From: Pseudomonas nitroreducens | Lineage (GTDB): Bacteria; Pseudomonadota; Gammaproteobacteria; Pseudomonadales; Pseudomonadaceae | Direction: 5' to 3' | Length of the DNA: 64,000 nt | Assembly (NCBI RefSeq): GCF_024170165.1 | Contig: NZ_JALJXP010000012.1 | Span: 186,001-250,000 of the forward strand | Shown: in pieces, positions 36,335-46,161 of the stretch | Layout of the letters: every line of letters starts with the position of its first letter | Position numbering within the stretch: position 1 is the first letter of the stretch | The notes under the pieces: generated by a model | Seen by the model: the letters and a program-made list of their open reading frames with translations, nothing else | What the model was told of the DNA's origin: nothing | Databases searched by the model: none | Made by a program: the position numbers and the translations under genes

Positions 36335-38992
36335 TCAGACAGCGGCATCAAGCTGCTCCAGGTCCGGCTGCTGCTGCAGCGGCAGGTGCAGCACGAGAGT
36401 GGTGCCGCGCCCGTCGATGCCGTCCTCGACGGTGATCCGCCCGCCGTGGGCGCCGACCATGCCCTGGCAGATTGCCAGGCCCAGCCCGGTGCCCTGCCCG
36501 CCCCGATCACCGCGCGCGGCGGTGTAGAACATGTCGAAGATCTTCTCGCGCTCGGCCAGCGGAATACCCGGCCCTTCGTCGCTGACCAGGAAGCGCAGTT
36601 CCTCCTCGCCCTGCTCCACTGCCACCCGCAGGCGGCCTTGGGGCGGCGAGAAGCGCGCGGCGTTTTCCAGCACGTTGACCAGCGCCTGCTCGATCAGCGC
36701 GGCGTGCACATAAAGCAGCGGCAGCTCCGGCGCGACACGGGTTTCCACCCGATACGGCGCGACCACCGCACGCAGGCGATTGAGCGCGCTGCCGACTATG
36801 TCGCCGGGCGACACCCAGTCCCGCGACAGCTTCAGGCCGCCGTGGCCCAGACGGGTCATGTCCAGCAGGTTCTGGATGTAGCGGTCGAGGCGCTCGGCCT
36901 CGTCGCGGGTGCTTTCCAGCAGCTCGCGGCGATCCGGCGGCGGGATGGCATCGCCGAGGGCCAGCAGGCTGTCGATGGCGCCGCGCATGGAGGTCAGCGG
37001 TGTGCGCAGGTCATGGCTGACCGAGGCCAGCAGCGCGCTGCGCAATTGTTCGGTTTCGCCGTGCAGGCGCGCGGCTTCGAGGTCTTCGGCGAGACGCGCA
37101 CGGGCCAATGCCTGCGCCAGCGGTTGACCGAGAGCAGCCAGCAGGCGACGGCGCGACCCGGACAAAGGTTGCGAATCGCGCGGGCTGACGCCGAGCAGCG
37201 CCAGCGGGCCGTCCTCGCCGGACAGCGGCCACCACCACCAGCGCCCGCCCGGCAGCGTGCCGGTACCCAGGCCGGCGGGCTGGTCGTGCTGCCAGGCCCA
37301 GTCGGCGGCGGCACGCTCCTGGTCTTCCAGTGTGCGGTTGAGGCCGCCCTCCAGTTTCCATTCGCCGTTGACCCGGCCGAGCAGGCAGATATCCAGCCCC
37401 TCCCAACCGCCCAGCTGCTGCGCGGCGGCGGCCATCACCGCCTGGCGGTCGGTGGCGGCGGTGAGCTTGCGCGACAGTTCGAGCATCTGGCTGGTCTCTT
37501 CCTGGGTCTCGCGCAGCGCCTGCAGTTGCCGGCGCTGGCGGGCCGCGAGGTTGCCGGTGAGGCCGGCCATGAGCAGGAAGAACAGCAGCGTCAGCACGTC
37601 TTCTTCGCGCTGGATGGAGAATGAAAAATGCGGCGGGATGAACAGGAAGTCGTAGGCCAGGAACGACAGCACCGCGCAGGCCAGCGCCGGACCGAGGCTG
37701 CTGCGGACTGCCACCAGCAGCACCGCAGCGAGGAACACCAGGGAGATGTTCGGCAGCTCCAGCACACTGGCCACCGCCCAGGCCAGGGCGCTGGCACAAC
37801 CGGCGGCCACGGCGGCGAGCAGGTAGTTACCCCAGGGCCAGCGCGTCTGCGGGCGGACCCTGAGCGGTGCGAAGTCGGCCTCGCTGTCGAGCACGCTGAT
37901 TTCCAGCCCATCGCCCAGGCGCAGCAGGCGCGCGGCGAGGCCGCCGCCGAGCAGCCGGCGATACCAGCGCTGCCGTGAGCGGCCGACCAGCAGCAGGGTG
38001 GCGCGACGTTCCTTGGCGTGTTCGACCAGGGTCCGCGCAACTTCGCCGCCACGCAGTTCGACCACGTCGCCGCCCAGCCGCTCGGCCAGTTGCTGGGCAT
38101 TCTGCAGTTGCATGCGCGACGCTTCGCTGCGCGCTTCACCGGTATCGACGTGAATCAGCGACCAGGGTAGATGCCGGCGCTCGGCGACGCGACTGGCATG
38201 GCGCACCAGGCGCTCGGCGTTGTGTTCACCATCCACCCCCACCAGCAGCCTGCCGCGCACAGCGGGTGCGTCGCCGCCCTGCTGGCGGTAGCGATGGGCG
38301 AGATCGTCGTCCACCCGCGCGGCGGCGGTCTGCATGGCCAGTTCGCGCAGGGCGGTGAGGTTGGTCTGGCTGAAGAAGGCATCGATGGCGGCGCGGGCCT
38401 GCTCGGGCACGTAGACCTTGCCCTCGCGCAGGCGCTCCAGCAGCTCGCGCGGCGGCAGGTCGACCAGCAGCAGTTCGTAGGCTTCCTGCAATACCCAGTC
38501 GGGTACGGTTTCGCGCACCTGGACGCCGGTGATGTCGCGCACCTGGTCGTTGAGGCTTTCCAGGTGCTGGACGTTGACCGTGGTGTAGACATCGATACCG
38601 GCGGAGAGCAGCTCCTGGATGTCCTGCCAGCGCTTGGCGTGGCGGCTGCCGGGGGCGTTGCTGTGCGCCAGTTCGTCCACCAGCGCCAGCGCCGGCGGGT
38701 CGCCGAGCAGGCCGTCGAGGTCCATTTCCTCCAGGGTGATGCCCCGGTAGAGCGAGCGCTTGAGCGCCTGCTGCGGCAGGCCGGCGAGCAAGGCTTCGGT
38801 CTCGGCGCGGCCATGGGTTTCGACGACGCCGACGCGCAACTTCACGCCCTGGCGCAACTGGCTCTGGGCGGCCAGCAGCATGGCGTAGGTCTTGCCGACG
38901 CCCGGTGCGGCGCCGAGGAATACCTTGAGACGGCCACGCCCCATGGGAGGCAGGTCGGCCAGCAGGGCGTCGGCGCGGTTGGGGTCGGTCAT
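36335..38992 (-). CDS. kdpD: KDP operon sensor histidine kinase
   Basis: An 885-residue sensor. Residues 1-230 are the KdpD domain with Walker A FLGAAPGVGKTYAML and ALVDELAHSNAPGSRHAKRW; residues 245-370 are a universal-stress-like domain; four short helices follow (about 395-490, DUF4118), then a GAF-like region and the kinase core with SVSHDLRTPLTSMRG and ENAARFSPPQG, GLGLAICQGMV. It senses potassium limitation and phosphorylates KdpE. It is separated from kdpC by 164 bp that contain a family C repeat. Confidence 0.96.
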   Translation of the reverse strand: MTDPNRADALLADLPPMGRGRLKVFLGAAPGVGKTYAMLLAAQSQLRQGVKLRVGVVETHGRAETEALLAGLPQQALKRSLYRGITLEEMDLDGLLGDPPALALVDELAHSNAPGSRHAKRWQDIQELLSAGIDVYTTVNVQHLESLNDQVRDITGVQVRETVPDWVLQEAYELLLVDLPPRELLERLREGKVYVPEQARAAIDAFFSQTNLTALRELAMQTAAARVDDDLAHRYRQQGGDAPAVRGRLLVGVDGEHNAERLVRHASRVAERRHLPWSLIHVDTGEARSEASRMQLQNAQQLAERLGGDVVELRGGEVARTLVEHAKERRATLLLVGRSRQRWYRRLLGGGLAARLLRLGDGLEISVLDSEADFAPLRVRPQTRWPWGNYLLAAVAAGCASALAWAVASVLELPNISLVFLAAVLLVAVRSSLGPALACAVLSFLAYDFLFIPPHFSFSIQREEDVLTLLFFLLMAGLTGNLAARQRRQLQALRETQEETSQMLELSRKLTAATDRQAVMAAAAQQLGGWEGLDICLLGRVNGEWKLEGGLNRTLEDQERAAADWAWQHDQPAGLGTGTLPGGRWWWWPLSGEDGPLALLGVSPRDSQPLSGSRRRLLAALGQPLAQALARARLAEDLEAARLHGETEQLRSALLASVSHDLRTPLTSMRGAIDSLLALGDAIPPPDRRELLESTRDEAERLDRYIQNLLDMTRLGHGGLKLSRDWVSPGDIVGSALNRLRAVVAPYRVETRVAPELPLLYVHAALIEQALVNVLENAARFSPPQGRLRVAVEQGEEELRFLVSDEGPGIPLAEREKIFDMFYTAARGDRGGQGTGLGLAICQGMVGAHGGRITVEDGIDGRGTTLVLHLPLQQQPDLEQLDAAV

Positions 38993-39046
38993 CGGGCTAT
39001 CCTCGGAGCGCTCCGGGCGCTCGTTCTAATGAGGGAGCGAGTTCAC

Positions 39047-39093
39047 GGAACCCTCTCCCCAGCCCTCTCCCTGAAGGGAGAGGGAGCCGTCCT
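39047..39093. repeat. Family C palindrome between kdpC and kdpD
   Basis: CCCTCTCCCCAGCCCTCTCC followed by CTGAAGGGAGAGGGAGCC. It sits in the transcribed spacer of the kdp gene cluster and could reduce read-through into kdpDE. Confidence 0.7.
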
Positions 39094-39156
39094 CTGCCAA
39101 CGGACGGCCCTGCGTTTTTCCTCGTACCGCGGCAGGCTCGGTACTGGCGCTGGAGT

Positions 39157-39705
39157 CTAGCGAGGCAGGCTGGCCAGGGCCATGTTCAGCGCCAGCACGT
39201 TGACCACGGCGGGGCCGATCAGCGGGCGTTCGGTGTGGGCTTCCACCAGTTTCTCCAGGCTCGCCGCCGCTACGCCACGTTCCTGGGCGATGCGCGGCAC
39301 CTGGTACAGCACGGCGGCGGGCGGCAGCTGTGGGTCGAGGCCGCTGCCGGAAGTGGTGACCAACGCCAGCGGCACCGGCTGCGCGCCGACCTGTTGGGCG
39401 GCGGCGTCCCTGGCGATGCGTTCGGCCAGCGCCGGGTTGCCGGGCGCGAGGTTGCTGGCGCTGCTGGAGACGGTGGCGAAATCGCCGGCCGAAGGGCGCG
39501 AATGGAACCACTGGGCGCCGTCGAACTTCTGCGCGATCAGTGCCGAGCCGCGCACGTTGCCCTGGTCATCGCGGACCAGGCTGCCGTTGGCCTGGTCGTG
39601 GAAAGCGACCTGGGCGATGCCGGTGACGGCCAGCGGATAGGCGACGCCGGTGACGGCGCTGAGCAGGAGCAGCGAGGCAATGGCGGGGCGGAGTTGGTTG
39701 AGCAT
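39157..39705 (-). CDS. kdpC: Potassium-transporting ATPase subunit C
   Basis: A 182-residue subunit of the KdpFABC potassium pump with one N-terminal membrane helix ([20 protein letters not shown]) and a periplasmic domain containing [29 protein letters not shown] and the family stretch [12 protein letters not shown] near the end. Usually it directly follows kdpB. Here 291 bp separate them, filled with family C repeats, so expression relative to KdpA and KdpB may be lower. Confidence 0.95.
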   Translation of the reverse strand: MLNQLRPAIASLLLLSAVTGVAYPLAVTGIAQVAFHDQANGSLVRDDQGNVRGSALIAQKFDGAQWFHSRPSAGDFATVSSSASNLAPGNPALAERIARDAAAQQVGAQPVPLALVTTSGSGLDPQLPPAAVLYQVPRIAQERGVAAASLEKLVEAHTERPLIGPAVVNVLALNMALASLPR

Positions 39706-39996
39706 TTTTCGTGTTCCTCTGTTGGGTCGGGAGCGGGGCTGGCTGCCCTCTCCCCCGCCCTCTGACTAGGCGTCCCCCCCTGAAGAGAGAGGGAGTAAAA
39801 GCAATTCGGCGTAATCCGATACTTCCGCTCACTCCGATCAACCCCTTCTCCATTAGGGGGCGAGGGAGTTGTTCGGAGCGCCCGGCGAGCTCCATATTTC
39901 CCGATACCACCGGACGGTCCCCTCTCCCTTCAGGGAGAGGGTCAGGGAGAGGGTGCACAGCACCAGCACCTCCCTTCAGTCGATCAAAGAAGCCGG
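39706..39996. repeat. Repeat insertion between kdpB and kdpC
   Basis: 291-bp spacer where pseudomonads usually have a short gap. Family C copies at 39748-39793 and 39908-39955 face each other. The first is itself interrupted after CCGCCCTCT by GACTAGGCGTCCCC, a block also present in the repeat at 3257-3270. Confidence 0.7.
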
Positions 39997-42057
39997 TCAA
40001 GCCAGGCCCACGGCCACCAGAATCATGTCGATCAGCTTGATCCCCACGAACGGCGCCACCAGCCCGCCCACGCCGTAGATCAGCAGGTTGCGGCGCAGCA
40101 GCTGCGAGGCGTCGCTGGCCTGCACGCGCACGCCGCGCAGGGCCAGGGGGATCAGCGCGACGATGATCAGCGCGTTGAACACGATGGCCGAGAGGATGGC
40201 GCTCTGCGGGCTGGCCAGCCGCATCAGATTGAGCACGCCCAGCTGCGGGTAGATGCCGGCGAACAGCGCGGGGAGGATGGCGAAGTACTTGGCCACGTCG
40301 TTGGCCACCGAGAAGGTGGTCAGCGCGCCACGGGTCACCAGCAGCTCCTTGCCCACCTGCACCACGTCCAGCAGCTTGGTCGGATCGCTGTCCAGGTCCA
40401 CCAGGTTGGCGGCCTCGCGGGCAGCCTGGGTGCCGTCGTTCATGGCCATGCCGACATCCGCCTGGGCCAGCGCCGGGGCGTCGTTGGCACCGTCGCCGCA
40501 CATGGCGACCATGCGGCCGTCGCCCTGCTCCTGGCGGATGCGCGCCAGCTTCTTCTCGGGCGTGGCCTCGGCGATCACGTCGTCCACGCCGGCTTCGGCA
40601 GCGATGGCGGCGGCGGTCAGCGGGTTATCGCCGGTCACCATCACGGTGCGGATGCCCATGCGGCGCAGCTCGGCGAAGCGCTCGCGGATGCCCGGCTTGA
40701 CCACGTCCTTGAGGTGGATGGCACCCAGCAGCTTGCCGTCGGCCACCACCAGCAGCGGCGTGCCGCCGCTCTGGGCGATGCGCTCGATTTCCTTGGCCAG
40801 GCTTTCGGGCATCTGCGTGCGGTCCAGGCCGACGAAGGCCAGCGCGGCGTCCACCGCCCCCTTGCGGTAGACGTGGCCGTCGAAGTCGATGCCCGACAGG
40901 CGCGTCTCGGCGCTGAAGGCAATCGGCGTCACGCGGGCGCGGTCCGGCTCCGGCAGGATGATCTGCGCACGGAGGAACTCGACAATCGACTTGCCCTCGG
41001 GCGTGTCATCGGCCAGCGAGGCGAGGAACGCGCCCTCGGCCAGTTCCAGTGGCTGCACGCCAGAGGCGGTGTGCAGGGCGCTGCAACGGCGGTTGCCGAA
41101 GGTGATGGTGCCGGTCTTGTCGAGCATCAGCACATGCACGTCCCCCGCCGCTTCCACGGCGCGGCCGGACTTGGCGATGACGTTCAGGCGCACCAGGCGG
41201 TCCATGCCGGCGATGCCGATGGCCGAGAGCAGGCCGCCGATGGTGGTGGGGATCAGGGTCACCAGCAGCGCCACCAGGAACACCAGCGGCAGGTTGCCAC
41301 CGACGAACAGGGCGAAGGGTTTCAGGGTCACCACCACCAGCAGGAAGATCAGCGTCAGGCCGATCAGCAGGATGTCCAGCGCCACCTCGTTGGGGGTCTT
41401 CTGGCGCTTGGCGCCTTCCACCAGGGCAATCATGCGGTCGAGGGTGGACTCGCCGGGATTGGCGGTGATCTTCACCAGCAGCCAGTCGGAGACCAGCCGG
41501 GTATTGCCGGTGACGGCCGAGCGGTCGCCGCCGGACTCGCGGATCACCGGCGCGGATTCGCCGGTGATGGCGGCCTCGTTGACCGCCGCCACGCCTTCGA
41601 TCACTTCGCCGTCACCGGGGATCAGTTCACCGGCTTCGACGCGTACCACGTCGCCCTTGCGCAGGCTGCTGGCGGCGACTTTCTCGAAGTTGCCGCTGGC
41701 GGTCCGGCGCATGGCCTGCAGGCCCTGAGTGCCGGCTTTCAGACTGTCCGCGCGGGCCTTGCCGCGCCCCTCGGCGAGGGCTTCGGCGAAGTTGGCGAAG
41801 AGCACGGTGAACCACAGCCACACGGCGATCTGCACGGCGACGAAGGTGGGCACCGACTCATCGCCTACCACACAGAGCACAGTGGTCAGCACGGCGGTCA
41901 GGGCCACCACCAGCATCACCGGCGAGCGTTGCAGCTGACGCGGGTCGAGCTTGACGAAGGCCTGCACCAGCGCCGGCTTCCACAGGGCGGACAGCGCGGT
42001 GCTCGGGCGTTTGTCGACGGCCTTGTTCACGGCCAGTTCCTGGGTATGTGCGTTCAT
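39997..42057 (-). CDS. kdpB: Potassium-transporting ATPase ATP-binding subunit B
   Basis: A 686-residue P-type ATPase, the catalytic subunit of KdpFABC. The phosphorylated Asp is in [14 protein letters not shown]; the TGES-type actuator loop is [30 protein letters not shown] is the hinge motif. Several membrane helices at the N-terminus, middle and end. It overlaps no neighbour; kdpA ends 11 bp upstream. Confidence 0.97.
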   Translation of the reverse strand: MNAHTQELAVNKAVDKRPSTALSALWKPALVQAFVKLDPRQLQRSPVMLVVALTAVLTTVLCVVGDESVPTFVAVQIAVWLWFTVLFANFAEALAEGRGKARADSLKAGTQGLQAMRRTASGNFEKVAASSLRKGDVVRVEAGELIPGDGEVIEGVAAVNEAAITGESAPVIRESGGDRSAVTGNTRLVSDWLLVKITANPGESTLDRMIALVEGAKRQKTPNEVALDILLIGLTLIFLLVVVTLKPFALFVGGNLPLVFLVALLVTLIPTTIGGLLSAIGIAGMDRLVRLNVIAKSGRAVEAAGDVHVLMLDKTGTITFGNRRCSALHTASGVQPLELAEGAFLASLADDTPEGKSIVEFLRAQIILPEPDRARVTPIAFSAETRLSGIDFDGHVYRKGAVDAALAFVGLDRTQMPESLAKEIERIAQSGGTPLLVVADGKLLGAIHLKDVVKPGIRERFAELRRMGIRTVMVTGDNPLTAAAIAAEAGVDDVIAEATPEKKLARIRQEQGDGRMVAMCGDGANDAPALAQADVGMAMNDGTQAAREAANLVDLDSDPTKLLDVVQVGKELLVTRGALTTFSVANDVAKYFAILPALFAGIYPQLGVLNLMRLASPQSAILSAIVFNALIIVALIPLALRGVRVQASDASQLLRRNLLIYGVGGLVAPFVGIKLIDMILVAVGLA

Positions 42058-42068
42058 AAGGGTGTTCC

Positions 42069-43763
42069 TCAGAAACCAAGCGTCAGGTGATCGGCCACCG
42101 GGCCCAGCACCAGCGTCGGCAGGAAGTTCAGGCCGCCCACCAGCAGGATGGTGGCGGTCAGCAGGCTGACGAACAGCAGGCCGTGGGTCGGGAAGCTGTT
42201 GGGGCCGACCGGGGTGGCCTTCTTCGCCGCCAGGCTGCCGGCGATCGCCAGCACCGGGAGGATGTAGCCGAAGCGGCCGATCAGCATGGCCAGGGCGATC
42301 ATCAGGTTGTGGAACGGGGTGTTGGCGCCGAAGCCGGCGAAGGCCGAGCCGTTGTTCGCCGTGCCCGAGGTGTAGGCGTAGAGCAACTGGCTGAAGCCGT
42401 GGGCGCCGGGATTGCTCACCGCCGCGGCCGGGCCCGGCAGGCTGGCGGCGATGGCGCCGAGCACCAGCACGCCGACCGGCATCACCAGCAAGGTCGCCAC
42501 CAGCAGGCGCACTTCGCGGGCTTCGAGCTTCTTGCCGAGGTACTCCGGGGTGCGCCCGACCATCAGCCCGGCGAGGAACACCGCCACCAGGACGAACAGC
42601 AGCATGCCGTAGAGGCCCGCGCCGACACCGCCGAAGATCACCTCACCGACCATCATGTTGAGCATCGCGACCATGCCCGAAAGCGGGTTGAGGCTGTCAT
42701 GCATGGCGTTCACCGAACCGTTGGAGGCCGCCGTGGTGGTCACCGACCAGAGCACGCTGGCGGTGGTGCCGAAGCGGCTCTCCTTGCCTTCCAGCGGAGC
42801 GACCTGCTCCACCGGCAGCGCGCTGAGCGCCGGGTTGGGCTGGTACTCGGCCCACAGCGACACGCCAAGACCGAGGGCGAACAGCACCAGCATGCAGCCG
42901 AGGATGGCGCGGCTCTGGCGCAGGTCCTTCACGTAGTGGCCGAAGGTGAACACCAGTGCGGCCGGGATCAGGATGATCGAGACGACCTCGAACAGGTTGC
43001 TCCAGATGGTCGGGTTCTCGAACGGGTGCGCCGAGTTCACGCCGAAGAAGCCGCCGCCGTTGGTGCCCAACTGCTTGATGGCGATCTGGCTGGCCGCCGG
43101 GCCCAGCGGGATGGACTGGTCGGCGCCCTGCACGGTGAGCGCGTGGGCATAGTCGAGGAAGGTCTGCGGCACACCCTGCCAGACCAGCAGCAGCGCCAGC
43201 AGCAGGCACAGCGGGATCAGCCCGTAGAGGGTGGCGCGGGTCAGGTCGACCCAGAAGTTGCCCAGGTTGTTCGTCGACTTGCGCGAGATGCCACGGGCCA
43301 GTGCCACCAGCACGGCCAGGCCGACGGCGGCGCTGACGAAGTTCTGCACGGTCAGGCCGAGCATCTGGCTCAGGTAGCTCAGCGATGCTTCGCCGCTGTA
43401 GGCCTGCCAGTTGGTGTTGGTGACGAAGCTCACCGCGGTGTTGAACGCCAGCGTCCACTCCAGGCCCGGCAAGTGCTGCGGGTTGAGCGGCAGCAGCCCC
43501 TGCAGCAGGAGGATGGCGAAAAGCAGCGCCAGCCCGATCAGGTTGAAGGCCAGCAGCGCCAGGGTGTAGCTCTTCCAGTCCTGCTCGTCCTCGGGGTGAA
43601 TGCCGCACGCGCGGTAAATCGCCCGCTCCACCGGCAGGAACAGCGGGCTGAGGAAGGTCCGCTGGCCTTCCATCACCTTGTAGTAGAAGCGCCCGAGGAA
43701 CGGCGCCGGCACCAGCACCAGCGCCAGGAAGGCGACGATCAGCAACAGGTCATGACTGTTCAT
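42069..43763 (-). CDS. kdpA: Potassium-transporting ATPase subunit A
   Basis: A 564-residue SKT-superfamily potassium channel subunit of the Kdp pump with about ten membrane helices. Selectivity-filter-type loops are visible in [13 protein letters not shown] and [21 protein letters not shown], and in [20 protein letters not shown]. Start ATG at 43763 has AGGAGACGTC before it. kdpF lies just upstream. Confidence 0.97.
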   Translation of the reverse strand: MNSHDLLLIVAFLALVLVPAPFLGRFYYKVMEGQRTFLSPLFLPVERAIYRACGIHPEDEQDWKSYTLALLAFNLIGLALLFAILLLQGLLPLNPQHLPGLEWTLAFNTAVSFVTNTNWQAYSGEASLSYLSQMLGLTVQNFVSAAVGLAVLVALARGISRKSTNNLGNFWVDLTRATLYGLIPLCLLLALLLVWQGVPQTFLDYAHALTVQGADQSIPLGPAASQIAIKQLGTNGGGFFGVNSAHPFENPTIWSNLFEVVSIILIPAALVFTFGHYVKDLRQSRAILGCMLVLFALGLGVSLWAEYQPNPALSALPVEQVAPLEGKESRFGTTASVLWSVTTTAASNGSVNAMHDSLNPLSGMVAMLNMMVGEVIFGGVGAGLYGMLLFVLVAVFLAGLMVGRTPEYLGKKLEAREVRLLVATLLVMPVGVLVLGAIAASLPGPAAAVSNPGAHGFSQLLYAYTSGTANNGSAFAGFGANTPFHNLMIALAMLIGRFGYILPVLAIAGSLAAKKATPVGPNSFPTHGLLFVSLLTATILLVGGLNFLPTLVLGPVADHLTLGF

Positions 43764-43771
43764 GACGTCTC

Positions 43772-43861
43772 CTAGGATCGGTCGGCGCGCAGCAGCGCCA
43801 CCAGCAGGTAGATGAACAGTCCCGTGGCCAGGACCAGGGACACACCGTCGAGCACGCTCAT
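43772..43861 (-). CDS. kdpF: Potassium-transporting ATPase subunit F
   Basis: A 29-residue single-helix peptide, [20 protein letters not shown] followed by VALLRADRS, which stabilises the KdpABC complex in the inner membrane. GAGGAGAAAACG provides the Shine-Dalgarno. It is the first gene of the kdp operon, 8 bp before kdpA. Size and sequence are typical. Confidence 0.92.
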   Translation of the reverse strand: MSVLDGVSLVLATGLFIYLLVALLRADRS

Positions 43862-44183
43862 GATCGTTTTCTCCTCACGCGGGCGATTCCATCGCTTGAT
43901 GCGGCGCTTGCCGCCTGACGGAAATTTTCCGCAAGCTGCGCGTAAAGGAGCGATTCCCGCCCCCGCCGGGCGGCATAAAGAAAGCGTAAAAAACCGCTCT
44001 GGCGCGGTGATCGGAAAGCTTTGTATCCGGACCGATACACAGCGGACACGCTGGCGACACCCGTGCACCGCAGCCTCGCCGACCATGGCCCGCGCACGCG
44101 ATGACGGGTTAGCATGCGAACGTCGCATGCCCCTGGCGGCCCCTGGCCATCCTGCCCCACGTTTTCCCGCGACAGGTTTCTTC
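43862..44183. promoter_or_regulatory. Divergent control region of kdpFABC and the response regulator gene
   Basis: 322 bp without a gene. It must hold the kdp promoter on the minus strand and that of the two-component locus on the plus strand. A palindrome CGGAAA-T-TTTCCG at 43919-43931, 58 bp from the kdpF ATG, is a candidate regulator site. GTAAAAAACCGCTC near 43986 is unusually A-rich for this DNA. Confidence 0.5.
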
Positions 44184-44942
44184 ATGTACCCGACCCCTAC
44201 CGACGACCCACGCCGCTGGACTACCCGTGCCCTGCTGGTGGATGACGACGAGCCGATTCGCGAACTGCTCTGCGGCTACCTCGCGCGCTTCAACATCGAG
44301 ACCCGCGGCGTCGCCGACGGCGTCGAGATGCGTCGCGCGCTGGAGAACGAGAGCTTCGACGTGGTAGTGCTGGACCTGATGCTGCCCGGCGAAGACGGCC
44401 TGTCCCTGTGCCGCTACCTGCGCGCCGAATCGGATATCCCGATCCTCATGCTGACCGCCCGCTGCGAGCCGGCGGACCGCATCATCGGCCTGGAACTGGG
44501 CGCCGACGACTACATGGCCAAGCCCTTCGAGCCGCGCGAACTGGTGGCGCGTATCCAGACCATCCTGCGCCGCGTGCGCGGCGGCAACCTGGTCGGCAGC
44601 GAGGAAGGCACCCGCGGCGAACCGCGCGCCCAGGTGCGCTTCGACCAGTGGCGCCTGGACAGCGTGCTGCGCCAGCTGCATGCGCCCGATGGCCTGGTGG
44701 TGCCGCTGTCCAACGCTGAATTCCGCCTGCTCTGGGTGTTCCTCGAACGCCCGCGGCGGGTGCTCAACCGCGAACTGCTGCTGGACGCGGCCCGGGGCCG
44801 CACCATCGAAGCCTTCGACCGCAGCATCGACCTGCTGGTCTCGCGCCTGCGGCAGAAGCTCGGCGACGATCCGCGCTCGCCCCGGCTGATCAAGACCGTG
44901 CGCGGCGAAGGGTACCTGTTCGATGTCCGCGAGATCGCCTGA
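44184..44942 (+). CDS. OmpR-type response regulator
   Basis: A 252-residue response regulator. The receiver (residues 16-130) has ALLVDDDEPIRELLCGYLAR, phospho-acceptor Asp in VVLDLMLPGEDGLS and Lys in DDYMAKPFEP; the winged helix (about 150-248) has LSNAEFRLLWVFLERPRRVL and RLIKTVRGEGYLFD. ATG at 44184 is the last start before the conserved receiver; upstream starts would add over 100 residues of no homology. Its end overlaps the kinase start by 20 bp. Divergent from kdpFABC but separate from kdpDE. Confidence 0.92.
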   Translation: MYPTPTDDPRRWTTRALLVDDDEPIRELLCGYLARFNIETRGVADGVEMRRALENESFDVVVLDLMLPGEDGLSLCRYLRAESDIPILMLTARCEPADRIIGLELGADDYMAKPFEPRELVARIQTILRRVRGGNLVGSEEGTRGEPRAQVRFDQWRLDSVLRQLHAPDGLVVPLSNAEFRLLWVFLERPRRVLNRELLLDAARGRTIEAFDRSIDLLVSRLRQKLGDDPRSPRLIKTVRGEGYLFDVREIA

Positions 44943-46053
44943 GTCCGCGCCCGAGCGCGCGAAGGAAAAGCCCCTGGAGCGCGCCGACAGCCTGTTCGCC
45001 CGGCTGTTCGGCGTGTTCCTGCTGGCCATCGTGGTCGCCCACCTGCTGGCCTTCGCCTGGTTCCACTACTACGGCCCGCACCGCCCTGAAGGGCCACCGC
45101 CTCCGCCACCGGAGCAGGGCTTCGAGCACGGTCCGCCGCCTCAAGGTTTCGCGCCGGGCCCCGAAGGTTTCCGCCCGCCGCCTCCGCCACCACCGCGGCT
45201 GCCGTTCTGGAGCGCGCCGTTCGCCTTCCAGTTGCTGACCCTGATACTCGCCGCCGGCATCGGCGCGCGCCTGCTGGCCCGCCCGGTGCAGCGCATGGGC
45301 GACGCCGCGCTGCGCCTTTCCGAAGACCTGGACAGCCCGCCGCTGCCGGAAACCGGACCGCGCGAAGCGCGCCAGGCCGCCCACGCCTTCAACCGCATGC
45401 GCGAACGTATCCGCGAACAGGTGCAGCAACGCAGCCGCATGCTGGTGGCGGTCTCCCATGACCTGCGCACCCCGTTGTCGCGCCTGCGCCTGCGCGTCGA
45501 GGAAATCGACAACCCGCAGCTGCGCACCCGCATCGGCCAGGATCTGGCCGAGATGATCGGCATGCTCGACTCCACCCTGCACTACCTGCAGCAGGAGCGC
45601 GCCACCGAGCCGCTGCAGTGGTTCGACGTCAAAGCACTGGCCGATTCGCTGGCCGAGGACGCCTGTGAACGCGGTGCCGACGTCGGCGTGGAAGGCTTCT
45701 GCGCGCCGCTAAAGGTCCAGCCGATGGCGCTGCGCTCGTGCCTGAACAACCTGCTGGACAATGCCCTGCGCTACGCCGGCGACGTCAGCATCGAACTGCG
45801 CGACGGTACCCGCGAGGTGGAGATCCGCGTCCGCGACCACGGTCCCGGCATTCCCGCCGAACTGCGCGAGCAGGTATTCGAGCCGTTCTTCCGCCTGGAA
45901 GGTTCGCGCAACCGCAATTCCGGCGGTGTCGGCCTGGGTCTGGCCATCGCCCGTGATGCCGCGCGGCGCCAGGGCGGCGACCTGGTCTTCGAGGAAACCC
46001 CCGGCGGCGGTGCCACCGCCGTGCTGCGCCTGCCCAGAAACACAACGGCGTAA
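44923..46053 (+). CDS. Sensor histidine kinase with proline-rich periplasmic segment
   Basis: A 376-residue kinase. TM1 is about residues 26-47; the periplasmic loop (48-90) is almost only Pro, Gly, Phe and charged residues (EGPPPPPPEQGFEHGPPPQG and later RPPPPPPPRLPFW) and contains no recognisable sensor fold; TM2 is about 94-115. HAMP follows, then HisKA with VAVSHDLRTPLSRLRLRVEE and the ATPase domain with NNLLDNALRYAG, DHGPGIP and GLGLAIARD. It overlaps the response regulator gene by 20 bp. The stop codon forms the loop of a perfect hairpin. Confidence 0.92.
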   Translation: MSARSPESAPERAKEKPLERADSLFARLFGVFLLAIVVAHLLAFAWFHYYGPHRPEGPPPPPPEQGFEHGPPPQGFAPGPEGFRPPPPPPPRLPFWSAPFAFQLLTLILAAGIGARLLARPVQRMGDAALRLSEDLDSPPLPETGPREARQAAHAFNRMRERIREQVQQRSRMLVAVSHDLRTPLSRLRLRVEEIDNPQLRTRIGQDLAEMIGMLDSTLHYLQQERATEPLQWFDVKALADSLAEDACERGADVGVEGFCAPLKVQPMALRSCLNNLLDNALRYAGDVSIELRDGTREVEIRVRDHGPGIPAELREQVFEPFFRLEGSRNRNSGGVGLGLAIARDAARRQGGDLVFEETPGGGATAVLRLPRNTTA

Positions 46054-46062
46054 CGCCGTTGT
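46042..46062. terminator. Hairpin with the kinase stop codon as loop
   Basis: Perfect 9-bp arms ACAACGGCG and CGCCGTTGT; the three loop bases are the TAA of the kinase gene. No T-tract. It lies 99 bp before the EF-hand gene and may separate expression of the two. Confidence 0.5.
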
Positions 46063-46161
46063 AGCCGCGAGCAAACAAAGCGCACAAACCCGCGACACAG
46101 GCGAGCCCGAGGCTGTCATCAGCGGAGAACCCTCCGCTTCGGCAACCACGGAGACTCTCCC

